Source of the DNA: Imperialibacter sp964351395 | GTDB taxonomy: Bacteria; Bacteroidota; Bacteroidia; Cytophagales; Cyclobacteriaceae | Assembly: GCA_964351395.1 (NCBI GenBank) | Contig: CAYGOF010000009.1 | Location: forward strand, 1-64,000 | Reading direction: 5' to 3' | DNA length: 64,000 bases | In this document: one piece after another, positions 51,220-59,515 of the stretch | Layout of the letters: each line of letters opens with the position of its first letter | Position numbering within the stretch: position 1 is the first letter of the stretch | Program-made: the position numbers and the translations under genes | Notes under the pieces: model-generated | Told to the model about the DNA's origin: nothing | Seen by the model: only the letters and a program-made list of their open reading frames with translations | The model's database searches: none

Positions 51220-51963
51220 TTACGAAGGGCCACCTTCGAATGTGATGTATAATGTAAGGTTGTGGGGAGAAATCCTTTTTAGGCCGGCGCTGTATTTATT
51301 TAAATCGTCAGTAAGAACATTGCTGATTCCCCATGAATAACGAATTTCGGGAGCAAATTTGAACAATGGGTAATACAGGTCAAACCCCACTCCAGCCTCT
51401 ATTGCCAGGTAGGAGCTCTTTGTCAGTAGTCTTTCCCTCGAATTTGCCTTATCATCTTTGCCTCGGGCTTCGATGGTCGGAGTGATGCCACCGATGAGGT
51501 ACATCCCGATATTGTCTCTACGAACAGATCGGTATTTAAACAGCAGCGGTAACTCCACTGTCGTGGCATCTACGAGCTCCTCCAGCGTGTTTCCGGTGAT
51601 CGACCGGTAAATAAGTTTGTTTTCATAAAAACCCACCGTGATCAGTACACGGAAATCAAGGTACTGGGCTAACCTCATATTGGATATAAAACCAATTTTA
51701 AAGCCACCGAGACCGTGGGGCACAATAGAATGGAGGGTGTCTAGTTGTTTGTCGCTATAAAGATCTGAATACTGGATAGAATAGCGGGAGGTATGTAGTC
51801 CCATTCCAAAGCCATAATGAAGAAATCGCTCTGTGTAGTTGGGAAGGTTAATGACCGTGCTATTCTGCCCTACCAGGGGGGAAGAAAGACTGAGCAACAG
51901 TCCCAGTAGGATTACTTGATGCCTGTGTAAATGGAACAGATTCCGAATGTTTGTGGCTTGCAT
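51220..51963 (-). CDS. porT: Type IX secretion/gliding protein PorT (SprT)
   Basis: A 247-residue outer-membrane beta-barrel protein with a signal peptide (about 1-33, ending SPLVG before Q). Blocks such as FLHYGFGMGLHTSRYSIQYSD (about 48-68), VELPLLFKYRSVRRDNIGMYLIGGI (about 136-160) and RYSWGISNVLTDD (about 210-222) fit the PorT family, and the place beside ubiE is the usual one in Bacteroidota. PorT is needed for T9SS secretion and gliding. Its first 52 nt lie inside the end of ubiE, so it is translated by coupling. Its signal peptide has few positive charges at the start. Confidence 0.8.
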   Translation of the reverse strand: MQATNIRNLFHLHRHQVILLGLLLSLSSPLVGQNSTVINLPNYTERFLHYGFGMGLHTSRYSIQYSDLYSDKQLDTLHSIVPHGLGGFKIGFISNMRLAQYLDFRVLITVGFYENKLIYRSITGNTLEELVDATTVELPLLFKYRSVRRDNIGMYLIGGITPTIEARGKDDKANSRERLLTKSSYLAIEAGVGFDLYYPLFKFAPEIRYSWGISNVLTDDLNKYSAGLKRISPHNLTLYITFEGGPS

Positions 51964-52634
51964 AAAGTTTTTTTGAACCCAACCCGATCCAAGATGTTTG
52001 TAAAAAGTGATCCATCCGGAAACGCCTTTACCGACTCCGGCAGATACGTGTAAGCCGCCTGGTCCTTTGAAATCAACCTGCCTATAATAGGCAATATGTA
52101 TTTAAAATAAAAGCTGTAGAGCTGCTTCATAGGAAACCCGGTGGGCGTTGAAAACTCAAGTATCACCACTTTTCCTCCTGGTTTTAGGACCCTGCACATA
52201 TCTGCCAGCCCCTTTTCCAGGTTTTCGAAGTTCCTCACACCAAAAGCAACGATCACTGCATCAAATGTATTGTCGTCGAAGAGTAACTTTTCTGAATCAC
52301 CCATCTGAAGCTCTATTTTATCCTCCAGCTTCATTTTGATGATTTTCTTTTTCCCCATAGCCAGCATGCCTTCCGATATATCAACACCTGTGACCTTATC
52401 GGGCTTCAGGGAGAGTGCCTCAATAGCAAAGTCTCCGGTACCTGTTGCAATGTCCAGTATCTGCTTAGGCTGGATGTCTTTTAATTCCTTAACCGCTTTT
52501 TTTCTCCAAATGATATCAATCCCAAGGCTCAGAAAGTGATTGAGGAAATCGTACCTACGGCTAATGTTGTTGAACATTTCCGCAACCTGAGCTTTTTTGC
52601 TGCCTTCCTTTTCTTTGTAGGGTACTACTGTCAT
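51912..52634 (-). CDS. ubiE: Demethylmenaquinone methyltransferase
   Basis: A 240-residue SAM methyltransferase. The family signature MFNNISRRYDFLNHFLSLGIDIIWRKKAV is near the N-terminus (about 20-48), IATGTGDFAIEALSL (about 62-76) is the SAM loop, and KPGGKVVILEFSTPTG (about 152-167) the second family signature. It makes menaquinone in a cell without ubiquinone (also called MenG). It overlaps porT by 52 nt. Confidence 0.9.
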   Translation of the reverse strand: MTVVPYKEKEGSKKAQVAEMFNNISRRYDFLNHFLSLGIDIIWRKKAVKELKDIQPKQILDIATGTGDFAIEALSLKPDKVTGVDISEGMLAMGKKKIIKMKLEDKIELQMGDSEKLLFDDNTFDAVIVAFGVRNFENLEKGLADMCRVLKPGGKVVILEFSTPTGFPMKQLYSFYFKYILPIIGRLISKDQAAYTYLPESVKAFPDGSLFTNILDRVGFKKTLCKPQTFGICSIYTGIK

Positions 52635-52744
52635 TTGGTGTAATAATCTTCAGTAAGCTTTTTATAACCAGTAATAGAATGCCGAAATGGGCGTCTGGTG
52701 CGCGAAACTTTTCGCAAGTATAGTGCAAACCTTGCGTTTTTAAA

Positions 52745-52773
52745 ATTTGTTCTCGCAAGGGTTCGTATCTTTG
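52745..52773 (+). promoter_or_regulatory. Promoter-like boxes of yihA
   Basis: TATCTTTG (52766-52773) matches TAnnTTTG, and a TTTG lies upstream in AATTTGTT (52745-52749), with slightly short spacing (16 nt). It ends 15 nt before the ATG at 52789, so the leader would be short and lack a Shine-Dalgarno, as is common in Bacteroidota. Confidence 0.5.
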
Positions 52774-52788
52774 CAAAAAATTTAAAAA

Positions 52789-53400
52789 ATGCGGATCGAT
52801 ACAGCTACTTTCCTGGCAAGCTATGCCACCGTCAATACTTGCCCGGAATCGGAATTGCCAGAGTATGCATTTATCGGTCGAAGCAACGTGGGGAAGTCGT
52901 CGTTGATCAATATGCTGACTAACCACAGTAAATTGGCAAAAACATCCTCAAAACCCGGTAAAACACAGCTTTTGAACCAGTTTTTGATCAATGACTCCTG
53001 GCTTTTGATGGACATGCCCGGGTATGGTTGGGCAAAGGTGAGTAAGACAGAAAAAGCCAAGTGGGAAATCATGAACCAACAGTACTTACTTGAGAGGAAA
53101 AACCTTTGCAATTTGTTTGTGCTCATTGACTCAAGGCTTCCACCTCAAAAGATTGACCTTGAATTCCTGAACTGGGCAGGCGAACAGGAAATACCGCTCT
53201 CAATTGTATTTACAAAAGCCGATAAACAGTCAAAAAACCATACTCAGTCTTCTGTGGCGGCCTTTATCCGGGAGTTAAAAAAGTATTGGATCTTTTTGCC
53301 ACCAACTTTCGTCACCTCTTCGGAAGACAAAAGAGGCAAAGAGGAGATATTGACCTATATCGAGGAGGCTAATGGCCTTTTTCTTGAAAAAAATGATTAG
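52789..53400 (+). CDS. yihA: Ribosome biogenesis GTPase YihA/YsxC
   Basis: A 203-residue GTPase with PEYAFIGRSNVGKSSLINML (G1, about 23-42), SSKPGKTQLLN (G2), LMDMPGYGWAKV (G3) and VFTKADKQSKN (G4, about 143-153). It helps assemble the large ribosomal subunit. It has a normal length for the family, with no extra domain, and its own promoter-like boxes. It is divergent from ubiE and 53 nt before the DUF5606 gene. Confidence 0.95.
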   Translation: MRIDTATFLASYATVNTCPESELPEYAFIGRSNVGKSSLINMLTNHSKLAKTSSKPGKTQLLNQFLINDSWLLMDMPGYGWAKVSKTEKAKWEIMNQQYLLERKNLCNLFVLIDSRLPPQKIDLEFLNWAGEQEIPLSIVFTKADKQSKNHTQSSVAAFIRELKKYWIFLPPTFVTSSEDKRGKEEILTYIEEANGLFLEKND

Positions 53401-53453
53401 ACATTGAATGGTGACATTAAAATATCTAAAATTGCGCCTACAAACTGATAAAT

Positions 53454-53999
53454 ATGGAGTTTAAAGAGATTGCAACTGTATCTGGCAAAGGCGGACTATT
53501 CAAAATCCTCAATCCCACCCGCTCTGGGGTAATCCTGGAGTCATTGGATGAGAAAAAGACAAAATTGATTGTTAACGCCAACTCCAAAGTATCAATCCTT
53601 CACGAAATCTCTATCTACACAACAGATAGCGAAGGAACAGTGGCACTTGAAGAAGTGATGCGTAAAGTGCACAAAGAATTTGCCGGTGATACTGGGTTGA
53701 CTAAAACTTCCGATAATGAAGAATTGAAAGCTTTTTTGAAGCATATTCTTCCAAACTATGATGCTGAGAGAGTATATGTGTCGGATATCAAAAAGCTGGT
53801 AAATTGGTACGGTATCCTTGTGCAGGAAGCACCAGAAGTTTTTGAGGAGCCCAAAGCCGAGGTTGTCGAAAAGGCAGCAGAAGAAAAACCAGTAAAGGAA
53901 AAGCCAGCCAAAGCCGTTGCTAAAAGTACTGAAAAGCAGCCTAAGGAAGAGAAAGCAAAAGCTAAACCAGCCGCAAAAAAGAAAGCGGCGGGAAAATAA
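53454..53999 (+). CDS. DUF5606 protein with a basic low-complexity tail
   Basis: A 181-residue protein. The first 130 residues (MEFKEIATVSGKGGLFKILNP..) are the Bacteroidota DUF5606 domain, function unknown. The last 45 residues are an alternating Lys/Glu/Ala/Pro tail, ending AAKKKAAGK, similar in composition to histone-like or RNA-binding tails. It has no export signal and no membrane helix. It overlaps the next gene by one base (TAATG), so they are coupled. A nucleic-acid-associated role is inference from the tail alone. Confidence 0.85.
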   Translation: MEFKEIATVSGKGGLFKILNPTRSGVILESLDEKKTKLIVNANSKVSILHEISIYTTDSEGTVALEEVMRKVHKEFAGDTGLTKTSDNEELKAFLKHILPNYDAERVYVSDIKKLVNWYGILVQEAPEVFEEPKAEVVEKAAEEKPVKEKPAKAVAKSTEKQPKEEKAKAKPAAKKKAAGK

Positions 54000-54334
54000 T
54001 GGCTGAAGCTGATCTTACTCATCAGGCGCTTCAATTACTTAACAAGCATTTCGAAGTAGAGATTAGTGAAGCTAGCGTTGATGGCAGCAATGCAAGTCAA
54101 GAAGAAGTGAGGCAGCGCCTGATCGACCTGTTGAAGCCCGAAATTCGGCATATGTTGGATCATTCCTTCGAGCAATTGCTTCATATCCTCTACCGCATCG
54201 ACCTTTCAGAACCTAAGGTGATTGAATTGCTGGAGAAAAGTGCTCCTGGAGAGGTGGCCGCCAATCTTACGGCTGCAATTGTTGACAGACAGATGGAAAA
54301 GATTAAGCTACGGGAGCAGTATCGAAACTTTTAG
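53999..54334 (+). CDS. Small conserved-looking protein of unknown function
   Basis: A 111-residue, all-helical, slightly acidic protein, with LLKPEIRHMLDHSFEQLLHILYRIDLSEPKVIELL (about 44-78) in its centre. It has no signal peptide or membrane helix. I know no name for it, but genes like it often follow DUF5606 genes in Bacteroidota by my reading. The one-base overlap with that gene supports a shared message. Its end overlaps the convergent fbp gene by 32 nt. Confidence 0.7.
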   Translation: MAEADLTHQALQLLNKHFEVEISEASVDGSNASQEEVRQRLIDLLKPEIRHMLDHSFEQLLHILYRIDLSEPKVIELLEKSAPGEVAANLTAAIVDRQMEKIKLREQYRNF

Positions 54335-55328
54335 TGAGAAAAGACTCAGCGACGTCCATCATCAGTTTGGAGCCTATGAAAAATGGTGTCCTTTGATGTA
54401 GGTCCTTTGGTAAGATATCTAATATCCTATTTCCTTGCCCATCGGTCGCTTTACCACCCGCTTGTTCTATTAGATATGAAAGCGCATTGCATTCATACAA
54501 TAGTCTCAATTTGCCTTTCGGTGATTTTGCAGTGGCCGGGTAGAGATAAATCCCTCCTTTCAGCAGGTTACGATGGAAGTCACCCACCAAAGAGCCAATA
54601 TACCTGGCTGTAAAATTGTTCTCTTTGCAGTACTGAATATAGTCGCGAACCTCCGACGAAAAATGGAAACTGCCTCCTTCGTTAACAGAATAAATACTGC
54701 CATCGGCTGGTGTTTTCATATCGGGATGCGACAGAAAAAATTCTCCCAACGACGGATCGTAGGTAAAGCCGTTAACGCCATGCCCCGTACTGTACACCAG
54801 CATGGTACTGGAGCCATATAAAAGATAGCCTGCCGCCACTTGCTTGCTGCCTTTTTGTAAAACGTCCTCCTTTAAAACTGGCCCACCAGCCGAAGAAAGC
54901 CTCCGGTAGACAGAAAAGATCGTTCCGATCGACACGTTTACGTCAATATTAGACGAGCCGTCCAACGGATCTATCGCTACAATGTATTTGCCGTGCGGAT
55001 TGTTAAGATCAATGATGCCGTCGTCCTCTTCAGATACAATGGCGCAAACCTCACCTCCGTTTCTGAGGGCTCGCTTAAAACGGATATTGGCGATCACATC
55101 AAGTTTTTGCTGTGTCTCTCCCTGAATGTTTTGTTCACCAACAGAGCCTCCAAGATCCACCAGGCCGGCGCGGCTAATTTCTCTGTTGATAATTTTGCCT
55201 GCCAGCCCGATGTCTCTTAGGATTTGGGACAATTCCCCGGTAGCAAAAGAAAATTCGTCTTGTTTGTTTTTGATGAAACGGTCAAGCGTGATGCCAACGG
55301 GTTGGCCTAATTTGCTTTTGTCTACCAT
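54303..55328 (-). CDS. fbp: Class 1 fructose-1,6-bisphosphatase
   Basis: A 341-residue enzyme with AIDPLDGSSNIDVNVSIGTIF (about 115-135, metal and phosphate site), SLVGDFHRNLLKGGIYLYPATAKSPKGKLRLLYECNALSYLIEQAGG (about 237-283, active site and signature) and a VSEEDDG segment. It is the gluconeogenic phosphatase. It is of normal length. Its last 32 nt overlap the tail of the small gene on the other strand. Confidence 0.95.
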   Translation of the reverse strand: MVDKSKLGQPVGITLDRFIKNKQDEFSFATGELSQILRDIGLAGKIINREISRAGLVDLGGSVGEQNIQGETQQKLDVIANIRFKRALRNGGEVCAIVSEEDDGIIDLNNPHGKYIVAIDPLDGSSNIDVNVSIGTIFSVYRRLSSAGGPVLKEDVLQKGSKQVAAGYLLYGSSTMLVYSTGHGVNGFTYDPSLGEFFLSHPDMKTPADGSIYSVNEGGSFHFSSEVRDYIQYCKENNFTARYIGSLVGDFHRNLLKGGIYLYPATAKSPKGKLRLLYECNALSYLIEQAGGKATDGQGNRILDILPKDLHQRTPFFIGSKLMMDVAESFLTKSFDTAPVA

Positions 55329-55412
55329 TCACTTAAACTTTGGGTTAATGCTTAAAATAGGCCTAAAATTACATCTAAATCGATTGCGGAAGCAAGAAAA
55401 GATATTGATTTT

Positions 55413-56291
55413 TTACAGATAGCGTGAAATGGTGCGTTCCACTGCAGACAAATAAGAGAGACCAAAAAGGTTTACGTGCACCATCAACGGGTAAACATTG
55501 CAGATGTCTATTCGTTCCTGCCAGCCGGGTTGCATAGGATTTGCTTCACGATAAGCCTGATAGAAGAGGGGGTCGAAACCACCGAAAAGTTTCGTGAAGG
55601 CCAGGTCCATTTCACGATTGCCATAATAGACCGCAGGGTCGATCAACCATGCTTGGCCATCTGGGCCAGTATGGATATTACCACTCCAAAGGTCGCCGTG
55701 CAATAGAGAGGGTGAGGCTTCTGGGATCAGATTTGGAAGTTTCTCAAAAAACAACTCGAATTGTTTTCCTGTTTGCGTAGGTAGTAAGTGATTGTTTTTG
55801 GCTAATTCTACCTGCGGGCGAAGTCGGTTATTGATAAAGAAATCGATCCAACTGCTGCTTTGTGCATTGTTTTGGTGGAGACGACCGATATAATTGTCGT
55901 AGGATAGTCCGTGCCGCGGGTCCTTGCATCCGTGCAATTCAGCCAATCTAAAGCCAAGTGTTTCCCAATAGGTTTTGTCTCTGGGGGCCGGCTCCAATAA
56001 CTCCAATAATAGGTAGTATTTACCATCAGCTTTACCCTGGTTGATAACTATCGGCGTGGCTACTATGCCGTTGTTCGCCAGGAGCTTTAACCCTTTGGCT
56101 TCAGTCTCGAACATATCTGACGGGGCATTTTCATTCCATTTAAGGAAAAAATTGCCCGCGGCGCACTTTAGTTTCACTGCGTTGTTGATGCAGCCACCCG
56201 ATACAAACCTGAAGTTGATGTCTTCTGTTTCAATACCTGTACTTTCGAAGATCACTTGTATGAAGAAGGATTGAAAATGATCTTCTATCAT
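55413..56291 (-). CDS. Fructosamine kinase family protein
   Basis: A 292-residue kinase with FVSGGCINNAVKL (about 29-41), FFLKWNENAP (ATP-site lysine, about 48-57), the catalytic LLHGDLWSGNIHTGPDGQAWLIDPAVYYGNREMDLAFTKLFGGF (about 197-240). It phosphorylates ketosamines, which repairs glycated proteins or scavenges sugar adducts. Its ATG shares a base with the stop of the phosphatase gene (TGATG). It is co-transcribed with that gene. Confidence 0.95.
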   Translation of the reverse strand: MIEDHFQSFFIQVIFESTGIETEDINFRFVSGGCINNAVKLKCAAGNFFLKWNENAPSDMFETEAKGLKLLANNGIVATPIVINQGKADGKYYLLLELLEPAPRDKTYWETLGFRLAELHGCKDPRHGLSYDNYIGRLHQNNAQSSSWIDFFINNRLRPQVELAKNNHLLPTQTGKQFELFFEKLPNLIPEASPSLLHGDLWSGNIHTGPDGQAWLIDPAVYYGNREMDLAFTKLFGGFDPLFYQAYREANPMQPGWQERIDICNVYPLMVHVNLFGLSYLSAVERTISRYL

Positions 56292-56761
56292 CAGAGCCCT
56301 TTCACTTTGACGATGTGGTCAATAAGCTTTGCTATTGATCTCCAAAGCATATCGTATACTTCCTGAAAGCCATCCATACCTCCAAAATACGGGTCGGGCA
56401 CATCGAGGCTGCCTTGCTGTTGGTCAAACTCCCTCATTAAGTGAAGCTGAGGATGCTCCTTTTTAAACAATGCCTGAATATTGCTGAGATTACTTCTATC
56501 CATGGCCAATATGAAATCAAAAGCTTCATAATCACTCGCTTTTACCTGGCGTGCTTTATGGTGGATCGGGGTTTTGTTCTCTAGGGAACATTCAATAGTG
56601 CGGGGATCGGGGTTGCCTCCAATATGGAAGTTGGATGTACCAGCGGAGTCGGAATTGATCTTGTGCGAAAGACCTCTTTCCTCTAATTGCCGATTAAAAA
56701 TTGCTTCTGCCATGGGTGACCGGCAAATATTTCCCAGACATACAAAAAGAACTTTCGTCAT
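56291..56761 (-). CDS. Low-molecular-weight protein-tyrosine phosphatase
   Basis: A 156-residue LMW phosphatase. The P-loop is VCLGNICRSPMAEAIF (7-22) with nucleophile Cys8 and Arg14, and the general acid is in VPDPYFGG (about 121-128). Such enzymes control tyrosine-phosphorylated kinases of exopolysaccharide synthesis, or, beside fructosamine kinase, may act as sugar-phosphate phosphatases. The pairing with fructosamine kinase is well known from other bacteria, but which job applies here is not clear. Confidence 0.95.
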   Translation of the reverse strand: MTKVLFVCLGNICRSPMAEAIFNRQLEERGLSHKINSDSAGTSNFHIGGNPDPRTIECSLENKTPIHHKARQVKASDYEAFDFILAMDRSNLSNIQALFKKEHPQLHLMREFDQQQGSLDVPDPYFGGMDGFQEVYDMLWRSIAKLIDHIVKVKGL

Positions 56762-56989
56762 GTCTTAAAGGTAAAAAATATGGGGCAAATCAAAATCATC
56801 GTAAAAATTACAGGTGTGAGACGAAGTTCAAACACAGGCAATAGTGCCTATTTGAGTGGTTAAATGCACTGATTTAAAAAGTGATTAAAATAAAATGAAA
56901 ATATTCGGCGGTGGGTGGTTACCTATCTGCCACTTCCCGTATATATCCTTACATAACACAAATTTATTCATACACCTGTTTAACAGTAA

Positions 56990-57029
56990 AGAAAGCCTCT
57001 TGATCTTCAGGAGGCTTTTCTTTTTTCCA
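56990..57029 (+). terminator. Plus-oriented terminator without an obvious gene
   Basis: AAAGCCTC..GAGGCTTT pairs over 8 bp and is followed by TCTTTTTTCC, a good plus-strand terminator. No plus-strand gene precedes it. It could end a short untranslated RNA starting near 56880, or back up the termination of the minus-strand gene ending at 57193. Confidence 0.55.
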
Positions 57030-57128
57030 TCACTTGCACGTAGCGGTGTAAGATCATTTCGATCAAGCATGCTGCTTCGGCTATCAAGTAGAGAAGGGAG
57101 TTGGACAGGGCGTTTCGCAGCTATTAAG

Positions 57129-57147
57129 GAAAAAGCTTTGCAGCTTT
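57129..57147 (-). terminator. Terminator after the 57193 gene
   Basis: On the minus strand AAAGCT-GCAA-AGCTTT, followed by TTTCC, forms a 6-bp stem with a 4-nt loop. It lies about 45 nt after the stop of the outer-membrane protein gene, and is moderate in strength. Confidence 0.45.
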
Positions 57148-57192
57148 CTGAAAATGATTGAACGCTGCACAGCCCGGTTATTTTAATCAATT

Positions 57193-58056
57193 TTATCGCT
57201 GGTTCATGAATGCAAAGCCCCATGTGAAGTTGAGATAGAAACCTGTATAGGGTCTCGATCCGATCTCTGCGGTGAATATGCTGTTCATTAAACGCTTGTA
57301 TTCACCGTCGTGCGGGTCGAGGTACCACTGAAAACCTCCACGCCAGCCAACAAACTTGTCTTTCTTTAGCTCCGGTGCTATACTCTCGTCGCTCAAGCTC
57401 CTTACCGGGAACAGCATCACATCGATGAAATAGCGGCCAAAACCAGCGCCAATTCTGTCTATATCGTCGTTAATTTTTGTTTTCACATAAGCCTGCGAGG
57501 TTTTTTGAACGCCTATGTAAGGCCCAGCCAGCGATAAGTTTCCTACTGCCGCAGCAGCACTTACTCCATCGCTCTCAACGCCGATACCACGGCTATAGAT
57601 ACCACCTCTTACCCCATACTGGTCTTTGTAGTCCATGTCGGGGATAGTGAGATACTTGGTTTCTTCTATGGTGTAGCGCTGTCCGTTTTCGTATTTACTA
57701 TCAGCGAAGGGATCGTAACTCAAAATCACCGGAACTTCCTTGATTTTAGTTTTAGTTTTTAAAGGAAGAAAAACGCCCCCCTCGAGGTGATAACCAAGCC
57801 CTTTTCCATTGAATTGCCAAATGTCAATTTGGGCAACGCCTTCGAAGGCTATTTTGTCGGAAATCCCCAAGCGGGCATTGGCTCCTACCAGGAAGCTAAT
57901 ATTTGCAGCTGAATACTCTGAGCCAAACTCTGGGGCTATGAATTTTGTGTAAGCCTTATCGGGGTCGTTTTCTAGAACGGTGTAGGAATAACTTTGTGCT
58001 TTAATCTGACTGAGAGTGACGACAACTGCGAACAGCGTCAGTGCTAATTTGCGCAT
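57193..58056 (-). CDS. Exported outer-membrane-type protein, unknown function
   Basis: The start is set at 58056 (MRKLALTLFAVVVTLSQIKA before Q), giving a clean signal peptide; the longer frame adds 14 residues. The 287-residue protein has alternating strands (SAANISFLVGANARLGISDKIAFEGVAQIDIWQF, GYHLEGGVFLPLKTKTKIKEVP), ending GFYLNFTWGFAFMNQR. It looks like a small beta barrel, though the terminus is not the usual aromatic. I do not recognise the family. It is followed by terminators and preceded by a repeat-bearing gap. Confidence 0.65.
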   Translation of the reverse strand: MRKLALTLFAVVVTLSQIKAQSYSYTVLENDPDKAYTKFIAPEFGSEYSAANISFLVGANARLGISDKIAFEGVAQIDIWQFNGKGLGYHLEGGVFLPLKTKTKIKEVPVILSYDPFADSKYENGQRYTIEETKYLTIPDMDYKDQYGVRGGIYSRGIGVESDGVSAAAAVGNLSLAGPYIGVQKTSQAYVKTKINDDIDRIGAGFGRYFIDVMLFPVRSLSDESIAPELKKDKFVGWRGGFQWYLDPHDGEYKRLMNSIFTAEIGSRPYTGFYLNFTWGFAFMNQR

Positions 58057-58482
58057 AGGTTGGTTTGAGAAAGTGTCCAATTTTAGGCAAATATTCAATC
58101 TTGTCCTTTCTGGTGGTATCCCTCAAACGGGGTATCTTGTGACAGAATCACCAGGTTTTTTTTAGGGGAAGAATTCCTACTGAAAGAGCACTCTTCTGGC
58201 TTAGCTGTTTCGCCAGATCTGTCGAACCTGATTGAGGTGGGTGGAGGCAGCGCCGAGAATGTGTTTTTACTGCATCTTAGTTCGCTACTCGTGAACCACA
58301 GCTATACGGTAATTGCAAGGCTGCTACCGTGCATTCATTTTGCGTGTAATCAAATTGCAGCCGTGGCAATCTGTTGGTGAGAATCAGGTGCTCTGTCCAA
58401 CAGATTGCCGCGGACAAATTTCGCTATGCTTCATTTTTCCTCGCAATTACCGGCAGGGAGGGGTTTAGTGCTCCCAACGGTC
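58057..58482. other. 426-nt gap holding the REP-like repeat
   Basis: The gap between the outer-membrane protein gene and the pirin gene (both minus strand). A plus-strand frame of about 100 codons without a start runs through 58110-58380; I do not trust it as a gene. From 58361 the REP-like repeat takes the rest. No tRNA or strong terminator is seen. Confidence 0.45.
58361..58454. repeat. REP-like inverted repeat element
   Basis: CCGTGGCAATCTGTTGG (58361-58377) and CCAACAGATTGCCGCGG (58397-58413) are inverted copies, 16 of 17 bases pairing, around a 19-nt centre. The right arm continues as TTTCGCTATGCTTCAT..TCCTCGCAATTACC, the order seen in the widespread intergenic repeat that begins CAACAGATTGCC and ends CGCAATGA. 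A degraded copy lies at 22-73. The RNA would fold strongly, so it may act as a terminator or message stabiliser. Confidence 0.6.
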
Positions 58483-59496
58483 TTAAATCTTCTCTTCTAC
58501 TTTTCCATCCGCATGTATGGCAAAGCGCCCCTTTTCCCTTGTATGCACATGCTCGTGGTTGGGCCAGGGCCAGCCTCCAAACTGTGTACGCTGGTATTCC
58601 ATCATGGCCTGCTGGATCTCCGCCTGGTTGTTCATCACAAATGGTCCGTATTGAGCCACTGGTTCACCGATTGGTTTGCCTTGCAACATCAGGATGAAAC
58701 CAGGCTCATTGCCATTCACCAGGACGGCCTCCTGATCGGCTTGGAGCTCCACAGCTTTGTAGGCATTGATGGTCTGGTCTTCCACCTGGAGCAGTTCTCC
58801 TTTGTAGAAGTAGATGGACCGTTTCGCTTCCTTCGAAGCTTTAGGCAATGTGAAGGTAGCACCCGCTTCCATTTTGATCGTCCAGATTGCTACGTCGTGA
58901 TCAGCGTGATTGGCCCAGGAATTTGGTGGGGGAGTGGGGGCTGTTTTGTCGCCCAGCTTGCCCGCAATAATGGTGACCTCGGTGGCTTTACCGTTGGCGT
59001 CTTTTACCACTTCCCTAGGCATTGTCTCATTCCAAAGCATAGCAAAATGAGGAGGCACCAGCTTGTGCTTTTGAGGCAGATTAAGCCAGATCTGGAACAG
59101 CTCCAATGGATTGTCGTTCTCCTTGCTCAGCAATGGAAACATTTCAGAATGTTGCACGCCTTTGCCTGCTGTCATCCACTGTACATCACCGTTTCCAAAA
59201 CGGGCCGCAGCACCTAGTGAGTCGGAATGATCGATCAGGCCTTTTGTGGCAATTGTCACCGTTTCAAAACCACGATGCGGGTGGGCTGGAAAACCTGGTA
59301 CTTTTGAACCGTGGTACATTCTCCAGCCATCTTTGATGGTGAAGTCGTTACCTATCGCTCTACCGGCGAGGGAGGCATTAGGGCCCATGCTATCGTTGCC
59401 TTTAGGGTAGGCATCAGCATGATGAACGCAAAAGAGGAAGGGGTCCTGAGTTTCCCATGGAAAGCCCAATGGTTTTACTTTAATAATAGCTGACAT
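58483..59496 (-). CDS. Pirin family protein
   Basis: A 337-residue bicupin. The four iron ligands of pirin are in place: His72 and His74 in AHPHRGFETV, and His116 and Glu118 in KGVQHSEMF. The second cupin is metal-free by look, with GELLQVEDQTINAYKAVEL. Pirins are iron proteins; some oxidise quercetin, others are redox-linked regulators. It is longer than E. coli YhhW (231 residues) and near human pirin (290). A palindrome lies just upstream. It is a single-gene unit. Confidence 0.9.
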   Translation of the reverse strand: MSAIIKVKPLGFPWETQDPFLFCVHHADAYPKGNDSMGPNASLAGRAIGNDFTIKDGWRMYHGSKVPGFPAHPHRGFETVTIATKGLIDHSDSLGAAARFGNGDVQWMTAGKGVQHSEMFPLLSKENDNPLELFQIWLNLPQKHKLVPPHFAMLWNETMPREVVKDANGKATEVTIIAGKLGDKTAPTPPPNSWANHADHDVAIWTIKMEAGATFTLPKASKEAKRSIYFYKGELLQVEDQTINAYKAVELQADQEAVLVNGNEPGFILMLQGKPIGEPVAQYGPFVMNNQAEIQQAMMEYQRTQFGGWPWPNHEHVHTREKGRFAIHADGKVEEKI

Positions 59497-59515
59497 ATCG
59501 TAATCCTTTCAGTTA

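Larger units (their letters stand above)
56762..57192. other. 431-nt gap with terminator-like hairpins
   Basis: The gap between two minus-strand genes has no convincing gene; a plus-strand frame (56895-57161) is read through a hairpin and has no family look. It holds a short hairpin AGGCA-ATAG-TGCCT near 56836, a plus-oriented terminator (see 56993) and a minus-oriented terminator (see 57129). The part upstream of the phosphatase start should hold its promoter. Confidence 0.5.

Noticed and set aside
58110..58380. About 100 stop-free plus-strand codons before the REP-like repeat
   Set aside because: There is no start codon near its beginning and no recognisable domain; a chance open frame is likely.
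58405..59217. 270-codon plus-strand frame opposite the pirin gene
   Set aside because: It is the shadow of the pirin gene, which has all four iron ligands; the frame has no family look.
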